From positions 17,286,282 to 17,350,281 of the forward strand of contig CM057162.1 of NCBI GenBank assembly GCA_029962745.1: a stretch of DNA of 64,000 nucleotides, given 5' to 3'. The DNA comes from Echinometra lucunter (Eukaryota > Echinodermata > Echinoidea > Camarodonta > Echinometridae). Below are positions 56,751 to 64,000 of the stretch, piece after piece. The notes under the pieces were generated by a model, which was given only the letters and a program-made list of their open reading frames with translations, ran no database searches and had not been told where the DNA came from. The first letter of the stretch is position 1, and every line of letters begins with the position of its first letter. The translations under genes were made by a program, and so were the position numbers.

Positions 56751-59029
56751 CACGTCTAGCCTGGCGTATGGTGGATCTAGAAGCTGCGTGAATCAATGAC
56801 ACCAACAATTATTTTCGGATCTCAGACATGTATTGTGAGTTCGACGATTCCCTACTTTTTTCATTTCCATTCAGATTAAAAAAATAATTTTTAAATTTTA
56901 GAGGGAATTGGACAGAAAAACGAACAAAACACAAAAAAAATCTGAAGGGACAGAATATGAATATGAATATGAAATAAGATGATGTTTTCTTTTTCTAGAC
57001 TTTTCTAGATACAGATCTGCAATAAATAGGTCCTTTCATTCCTAAATTGTTTGCTGTGGTCAGATTAACCGTTCTAGTTTCATCTTCAGTATGGACAATA
57101 TTTTGTAATGACACGGGGACTGAATCATAGCTGAATGTATTTATTCAGTTTGATGGTGACTGTACCCTGATGATGTCTGGAAAGTGTTATGGAGTATTCT
57201 TTCAAACATTTTCTGAACAATTTAACGGTAATCTCGGGAGAATGACAGGAGTAAATCATCTCTTCTTGAACCTCGCTCGACTACAAAATCGCATGAAACC
57301 TTCCCTAGTGTGAAGGCTTTGTGAACTTTTGCGGGAGTCGACCTCTAATAGGAGGATTTAAACAATAGAAAAATAAATTCTGGGAAAGTGCTTACTAATA
57401 CATTTTTAGGAGAGTAAAATGATGTTATTCTCATGCATTTTTAAAAAAATGAATTCAATAAATTATATCAAGTGATATTTCAATAATTTTTGACTAGTGA
57501 CTTTCCTCCTGCACAGAACCAACACAACCGTAAATACATAAACTTGCTTACTGTAGAAAATCGAAGTAGTAATGACGATTTTTTTTTTCGTAGTACCATT
57601 AGTACAGAGAAGGCAACTTATTGGTTGAAGTTCTGCTTTCTATGTTACTCTGGTACTAGAAGCCTTTTATGTGGCAATATGTGTAAGTTTACAAATAACA
57701 TTTTTAGTTAGTGATATCTTTTGATGAATCACTAATGTTAAGTGACAGTGACAGTGATATATCATGATATAACTTTTAGCATTATTTCCCATGCACTTCT
57801 AGCTATGAAAAAATATTTGTGTCTTTTTTCCCCATTTTTTGAAAATAATATTTTCACAAACCATTAACAGCTTGAGTAAGCGATGGTAGACCGTCTTCCC
57901 TCTTAAGCTTCTTCAAGGAGACGAAACCACAATAACTTCTCTCAAGGTTTATGCATTTGCTAGGCTCAATGCAGTCGTTATCGTTATTTCATGTCCCCGA
58001 AGAGATTTTCACAAGAAAAGATGGATAGGGGAAAAAAACTGATAGGAAAAAAAAAACAAAGAAAAACATAAGGAACATCACTACATTAATTTCGGAGGTG
58101 TCTCTCTATTCTTTTATTGCTACTTATATGGTCAACCAATAGAATTAAGTGATTTAGTATTTTTTTTTCCCCAAAATTATTCATCTTACCTCCAAAATAG
58201 ATTCTCTCCCAATCTAGATCTTTTGAGATAGGAATTGAATATGAATTCCTTACTAACCTTTTCCCACATGAAAAACACTCATATAAAGTTGCAATATTTC
58301 CTCAATCGCGTTATGCGTTGCTGAGCGAGTATGTGATAACAGCCTGAAATGTAATTGAGTGCAGCACGCCCGGATGTTGCGCGTGCGTTTTGAGGGGCTT
58401 ATTTTGTACATGGCCTATGGGAGTGAAACAGCCGTGCGTAAAACTTACTATTGGCTGTTGATGATGTCATGTTGCTCAACAGCCAATCAAATTCCAGTAA
58501 GTTGCTATTATAGTGAAGTTACTGTTATAGTAAGTTTTATGCAACGGGCTCCAGAAAATCTGTCTCGTGGTATCGCATCTAAACTTTTGGTTTTATGAAA
58601 ATATTGTATGAAAAATACAACTTATTCCATTAGAAGTACAAAGAGCCATGATACTGCAGAAATTTTTACTACAGTACATTACTATTACCACGCTTTTGCC
58701 AAAAGGCCCAATGCATTTACAATAAATGCGTTCTTTATACCAAACAAATAAACATTTGTGAATAAGTGTTTTTTAGATATTCAGTGGAGATCCTAGAAAA
58801 CTTGAAGTTATGGACATCACCTTAATATATAAAGATGCAGCATTACAAAGATTGATGGAGTTCAATGTGATTGTCCTGTGACGGAGGGTATATGAAATCG
58901 TATTGATTGGTCACTGTTGCAGTAATGGTCGCTGGTGTTTTCAGTATGTTTGTATATGCATCCATTGTAAGCACTATGTATTCTAGACATGCCTCTCATC
59001 TATGTACATGATTGGTGATGTTCGTTATT
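56751..59029. other. No gene recognised
   Basis: AT-rich DNA. The only structure noted is a small inverted-repeat cluster at 58437-58541 described under findings. Confidence 0.45.
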
Positions 59030-59340
59030 CCAAAGGTTCGTTTATTCCGAAGGTTCATTATTCCGAAACACGCAAATTGCGTATGTGTTGATGTTCGTTA
59101 CTACAAAAAATTAATAAGGTTTCATTAATCCGAACATTTGTTGCATTATTCCGAAGGCTCGTTAGTCCAAAGATTCGTCAGTCCTAAAATAAAATATGGT
59201 TCGTTATTCCGAAGAACTGTTAATGCGAAAAAGGAATAGGGTTCGTTATTTCCAAGGTTCGTTAATCCGAAAATGAAATATGGTTCGTTATTCCGAAGGT
59301 TCGATATTCCGAAAATGAAATAAAGTTTGTTAGTCTTATC
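59030..59340. repeat. Degenerate TTCGTTATTCCGAAGG repeat field
   Basis: Words of the form GTTCGTTATTCCGAAGG and GGTTCGTTAATCCGAAAATG recur about a dozen times with variable spacers. Each contains the near-palindrome TTCGGAAT/ATTCCGAA. Confidence 0.8.
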
Positions 59341-59891
59341 CATTATTTTTATTGTACGTAATAATTTTCATTGAAAAGTATAATGTGCATTACAAAATAC
59401 CAACCCCTCACATTGTGTGAGGTAAATCTTCCTGTTTGCATGTATTTCAAAAGAGAACAAGTTCAATTTTTAAATGAGTTCAGTATGTTTTAAAATTTTT
59501 AATCATTATCCGTTTTGCTTCTGCAATATTTTGTCATTAAAAGATATTAATGATGAAATTTTGACTGAAACATTTGTATTATATGTGTTAATTATAAAAT
59601 GATTATTGTAGTACTCTTGATGATGTGGAGACATTAGAAATACATAAATTACAACGTTTGTAAAATGTTATAAAAACATTTGGAAGATGTATGAATGGGG
59701 AAATGTTATAAAAATGTATTGCTTCTAGAAACACTTATCTGTGTCATTAAAAAAAAAAACGATGTTACTACATTCTATTAACATAGATTCTAATAACATC
59801 AGCAAGACAACGTTTTATCATTAAAATGTGTGAAAGTTTTAAAAAGATACACATGTTGAGCCAGGTCTTTTTGACCCATCTCACAGCCGAG

Positions 59892-59935
59892 GGGGGGGGG
59901 GGGGGGCGCCCCCCTCCTCTCCCCCCCCCCCCCCC
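59892..59935. repeat. G-run/C-run palindrome
   Basis: A run of about 17 G is followed by CGCCCCCC and a run of about 15 C, bracketed by CAGCCGAG and CTCGGCCG. It can form a hairpin or G-quadruplex. The run lengths may be unreliable in the assembly. Confidence 0.8.
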
Positions 59936-60064
59936 ATCTCGGCCGTCGACCACACGATCGCGACGTTAGAGTTAAGAGATGTTATTGAGATGTAACATTT
60001 AAAAACACCACTTGATGTAAAAATAATATTGAAATGTATTTGCTGAGAAATAGATGGCGACCAC

Positions 60065-61367
60065 CTTCATAACATTTTCTTGAAACATCTGTAAGAAATT
60101 CTCAGAACATTGTATGAACATTTCGAAAGATGCGTTTTTAAGAAGATAGAGCATATGACTACAGTGTGCAATGTTTCAGTTAATGTTAGAATTATATTGA
60201 AATTAATGCACTAACAGTTTAAGAACATTAGACTGAAACAGCAGTATAATGTTTTTATTCAATGTAAAAATGGTATCAAAATATGTGATCTTACAAATGG
60301 ATTGAACAAGTTGTTAAGGCATGTTCTTAAAACATCTGTAATAATAAATATACGTTGCAACATTTTATTAACATTTATAGAATAACATTTTAAGAACATT
60401 AGGCATAAACAACATCAAAATGCTTTCAATAAATGTTAAAATGATACTAAAATTTATGGTCTTAAAAACAGATTTAAAAAAAACGTTTTTAACCATTTTC
60501 TTGAAACATCTGTGAGATGTCATTATAACATTTTGTAAGCATTTCTAAAATAACATTTAAGGAACATCAGGCCTTAAAAATCATTATAAAGTTTTCAATA
60601 AATGTTAAAATGATAGCAAAAAATATGGTTTAAAAACAAATAAAAAAACGCTTTTTAATCATTTTCTTGAAACATCTGTAAGATATCATTGCAACATTTT
60701 ATTAACATTTCTAAAATATCATTTTAAGAACATTCGGCATAAACAACATTATAATGCTTTCAATAAATGATAAAATGATATCAAAATGTAAGGTCTTAAC
60801 AAGAGATAAAAACGTTTTTCAAACATTTTCTTTAAGCATATGTAAGATATCATTGCAACATTTTATTAACATATCTAAAATAACATTTTAAGAACATTAG
60901 GCATAAACAACAGTATAATGTTTTCACTAAATGTTAAAATGATAGCAAAATGTATGGTCTTAAAAACAGATTAGAAACGTTTTTCAAACATTTTCTTGAA
61001 ACATCTGAAAGATATCATTGCAACATTTTATTAACATTTCTAAAATAACATTTCAAAAGGTTTGGTCTCAAAAACAGGTAAAAAACGTTTTTTAAACATT
61101 TTCTTGAAACATCTTTAAGATATCGTTGCAACATTTTATTAACATTTCTGAAATAAAATTTTAAAAACATTAGGAATGAACATTTTAATGTTTTCAACTA
61201 AATGTTAAAATTATATAGAAATGTTTGGTCTTAAAAACAGATCGAAAACATTTCAAAAACATTTTCTTCAAATATCAGTAAGATATAAATGCAACCTTTT
61301 AATTACATAACTTCCAAACATTGTTAATATGTTATTATATGTTACTGTTATGTTTTCTCAACATTCG
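60065..61367. repeat. Satellite of about 165-bp units, running into the gap
   Basis: ACATTTTCTTGAAACATCTGTAAGAT-type unit starts recur at about 60074, 60325, 60497, 60659, 60822, 60988, 61097 and 61259. Each is followed by TTGCAACATTTTATTAACAT, TTTTAAGAACATTAGGC and a GTTAAAATGATA segment. Most intervals are 162-172 bp; one is about 109 and the first about 251. Confidence 0.85.
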
Positions 61368-61867
61368 NNNNNNNNNNNNNNNNNNNNNNNNNNNNNNNNN
61401 NNNNNNNNNNNNNNNNNNNNNNNNNNNNNNNNNNNNNNNNNNNNNNNNNNNNNNNNNNNNNNNNNNNNNNNNNNNNNNNNNNNNNNNNNNNNNNNNNNNN
61501 NNNNNNNNNNNNNNNNNNNNNNNNNNNNNNNNNNNNNNNNNNNNNNNNNNNNNNNNNNNNNNNNNNNNNNNNNNNNNNNNNNNNNNNNNNNNNNNNNNNN
61601 NNNNNNNNNNNNNNNNNNNNNNNNNNNNNNNNNNNNNNNNNNNNNNNNNNNNNNNNNNNNNNNNNNNNNNNNNNNNNNNNNNNNNNNNNNNNNNNNNNNN
61701 NNNNNNNNNNNNNNNNNNNNNNNNNNNNNNNNNNNNNNNNNNNNNNNNNNNNNNNNNNNNNNNNNNNNNNNNNNNNNNNNNNNNNNNNNNNNNNNNNNNN
61801 NNNNNNNNNNNNNNNNNNNNNNNNNNNNNNNNNNNNNNNNNNNNNNNNNNNNNNNNNNNNNNNNNNN
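61368..61867. other. Assembly gap (500 N)
   Basis: Exactly 500 N. The satellite enters on the left and intron sequence homologous to 25040-25250 of unit 3 leaves on the right, so the missing DNA probably includes more satellite and the 5' exons of unit 7. Confidence 0.98.
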
Positions 61868-62065
61868 CAGCAGTAATGATGTGCTAAACACACTGCACAA
61901 ATGGAAGGATATAGTATTCGGAAACTAAAACCGGTAGCAGCTTATTGATAAGGTTGCGGTTCGTTTTGCAAAATATATACGTGTATAATAGTAAATGAGA
62001 GGTTATAAACTAACAAGCTTGCTATAATAATAATAATGATAATAATTATGTATATATATGTATAT

Positions 62066-62106
<41 letters not shown>

Positions 62107-62321
62107 TATTCCGTGAAATTTATTTAAGAGTAGGATCTATGTTAATGTCTGCCTCATATCTGCAAACGTAGAGTTCATTCATCGTGGTTTTTTTTTTTTC
62201 AAATCTAATTTCACAATCTTCTGTAGCATAAAGCCTATTCAAACAAACAGCTATAAATTTCTTGGAAGCACCATCCAGGCCAATGAATGTAATATAATTT
62301 CTCTTCTTTCTCCCCATGAAG

Positions 62322-62657
62322 TTCCGCCAACCAGCATCCTGCTCTCATCAGGTGACCATAACTCAGATGGATCTTTATTAGCTAGCTTTTACGTTTATGA
62401 GAATTCATCGACTTCATTCACCTGTAGAAGTACTGGGTCACGACCAGCAGTTGACTTATCATGGGCACTTGGTTACACCAGTCGTATTTTGGGTAATACA
62501 AAAATTTCATTTCCCAATACTTTGGATGGAAATCTGTTTGACTCCGAAAGCACTATCACGATACCCATAGAGAGGAAGCACCATCGGAACCTCCTTCAGT
62601 GCTCTGCATCTTCAGAAAACTTTTATGACATACGGATAGCACTATTGATGGTGTTCG
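62322..62657 (+). CDS. Ig unit 7, Ig3 exon, intact
   Basis: This 336-bp phase 1-1 exon follows CCATGAAG and ends GTGTTCG|GTGAGT. It encodes FYVYENSSTSFTC, SRPAVDLSWAL and NLLQCSASS. It is most similar to the unit 3 exon, as is the intron before it, so units 3 and 7 are close relatives. Confidence 0.85.
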
Positions 62658-62910
62658 GTGAGTTATTGCTTTCATGTAGAGTAAAAGTATATGATTACAA
62701 TTTATTTTCAAGAATGACAAGAAAATTGAATCGAAACGATAAGAAAAGATTTGTTATGTGTATGTCATCACTGGGAAACGATTAAAAGATTTATTTATCT
62801 ATTCTTTTTTTCTTTTTACACTATTGTCTTATCCATTTTATCTCTGTGAAATTTCCGTTTTACTTTTACATTCTTTGAGTTCTCAAATAATTGTTATAAT
62901 AAAAGTAAAG

Positions 62911-63039
62911 ACCCACTAGATAATGTTACCATGATGAGACCAGACGATCCTGAAGACGTTATCATTGATGTAAGCTGCAGAGAAAAGAAGAGAAACCATG
63001 ATGCGCTTATTCTCTCTTCTTGGATCACCACGCCTAAAA
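62911..63039 (+). pseudogene. Ig unit 7, Ig4 exon cut by LINE
   Basis: It reads (D)PLDNVTMMRPDDPEDV, then VSCREKKR (first cysteine) and ILSSWITTP (a possible core tryptophan) before it passes into the antisense LINE. The frame stays open past the junction, but the Ig domain is incomplete. Confidence 0.6.
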
Positions 63040-64000
63040 AGGTACAGATTAACTTAGTTTGTCCCAGTCCAGTGGTGGATGCATTGCATCGCACAGGGGC
63101 CAGAGCTGCCAGATCTTCTTGGGTGCAAGGTGCTGGTAGAAGTGGGCAGACAATGGGATGTTGCATAATCTGCTATTCTCCACCATGCCCACGCAGGAAG
63201 GTGATGCCATCACTTACACTATGCCCCCACTTAGCTAGGTTGGTTCTGCAGCAGCCGACAGCAGTTCGTAGTCGGTTGCAGCAAGACGAAAAGACCCATG
63301 CCTCGCTGGAGCCAGAGGATAGAGTTTTCTTTGTATGTGGTGCGTGAGTAAGATGTTCAGTCCGCTGGTTGTCGGGGCTTTTGTTCGGTGCCTCCACAGA
63401 ATGCATAATACTGTGCCTAGATTTCAGCCTCTCTCTTGTTGGTTCATAATTGAAAAGAGGGTGAAGAGGGTCATGTTCCTGTTTCAGTTTTTACTTCTGA
63501 GATGTGACAGTCTAGGAATGCTAGGGGGTGCAATCTCACTCAGCAGGTAAAGCTCCTCAACCTTTGTTGTCTTTATAGCAGCCAATAATAGCCTGACATG
63601 AGAACTGAAAGCAAGTTCGATCTTGGTTGCATGAGCTGATATCTCCACACAGTTGACGCATACTCCTACAGCAGGGTAGCATGAATTAGCCAAGGCTGTT
63701 GTAACTACCGTCTTAGCATCATCACTCCACATTGTATTGGACAGCTTTCTAAGTATTCCTTGATCCCTTTTGCCTTGCTCTTCGTGATGCGATACTTGTA
63801 TATGAGGGACTTGTCAAGTGTGTTTTGTGTTTTGTCTGGGTTGGCTCATAGATGATTAGAGGGATAGCAGGAGATGTGCCTGTCCATGGCTTTGAGGGAG
63901 TCCTCCACTTCCTCGACATCTTTGAGATGTAATGCACAGGTCATCGGCATAGAGGAAGCGTCCAGTGTCTGGTTTGGTGGGTTGGTCAATCGAGTAGATA
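63040..64000 (-). mobile_element. Antisense LINE fragment in Ig4 of unit 7, cut by window end
   Basis: This is nearly identical to the unit 1 copy but without its two insertions. The minus strand encodes CNRLRTAVGCCRTNLAKWGH, CPLLPAPCTQEDLAAL and, further in, RT sequences like those at 14500-14800. It supplies the empty sites for the TA element (63543-63548) and the Harbinger element (63713-63715). Confidence 0.8.

Overview
The window is AT-rich, intron-bearing animal DNA that is mostly transposons, with two 500-base assembly gaps (7196-7695 and 61368-61867). The transposon set (L2-type, jockey/CR1-group and Tx1/L1-type LINEs, a Harbinger element with TTA target sites, tRNA-derived SINEs) and the lineage-expanded immunoglobulin-domain exons suggest an invertebrate deuterostome, most likely an echinoderm. 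This is inference; no diagnostic host gene is present.

The only host-type genes I can support are a plus-strand tandem array of related Ig-superfamily units running from about 7.7 kb to the right edge. The consensus unit is: conserved upstream block, signal-peptide exon, V-like Ig exon (Ig1), a C2-like Ig exon with a CESGGARPPVVL core (Ig2), a second C2-like exon (Ig3), and a fourth, usually broken, Ig region (Ig4). Exons begin and end in phase 1 and keep their lengths between copies. Seven units can be recognised. Unit 1 (7.7-15.0 kb) keeps only Ig4, with Ig3 probably lying in the gap. Unit 2 (16.0-19.0 kb) has all Ig exons broken. Unit 3 (23.4-28.4 kb) has intact Ig1 and Ig3 but no Ig2. Unit 4 (35.3-36.4 kb) has a signal exon and a stop-containing Ig2. 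Unit 5 (37.8-42.3 kb) and unit 6 (43.5-46.8 kb) have intact signal, Ig1, Ig2 and Ig3 exons and are the best candidates for live genes. Unit 7 (62.3 kb to the end) has an intact Ig3. No transmembrane exon is visible.

Because units are copies of each other, one unit often gives the empty site of a transposon present in another. This fixes exact ends for a Harbinger element (9922-14416, TTA), a TA-flanked palindromic element (8577-9752), a TTAA-flanked composite insertion (25251-27487) and a near full-length Tx1/L1-type LINE (29807-35023, 13-bp target duplication). It also shows a SINE in unit 5 that unit 2 lacks. An older antisense LINE fragment sits in Ig4 of units 1, 3 and 7, so it was inserted before those units were duplicated.

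Outside the array: a decayed jockey/CR1-group LINE (1.1-4.6 kb, minus), LINE and transposase scraps (47.2-49.5 kb), a 5'-truncated L2-type LINE with a long open RT frame (50.5-52.8 kb, minus), a pair of inverted 15-bp minisatellite arrays (53.5-55.5 kb), a nested palindrome (56.3-56.75 kb), a TTCGTTATTCCGAA repeat field (59.0-59.3 kb) and a roughly 165-bp satellite (60.1-61.4 kb) that runs into the second gap.
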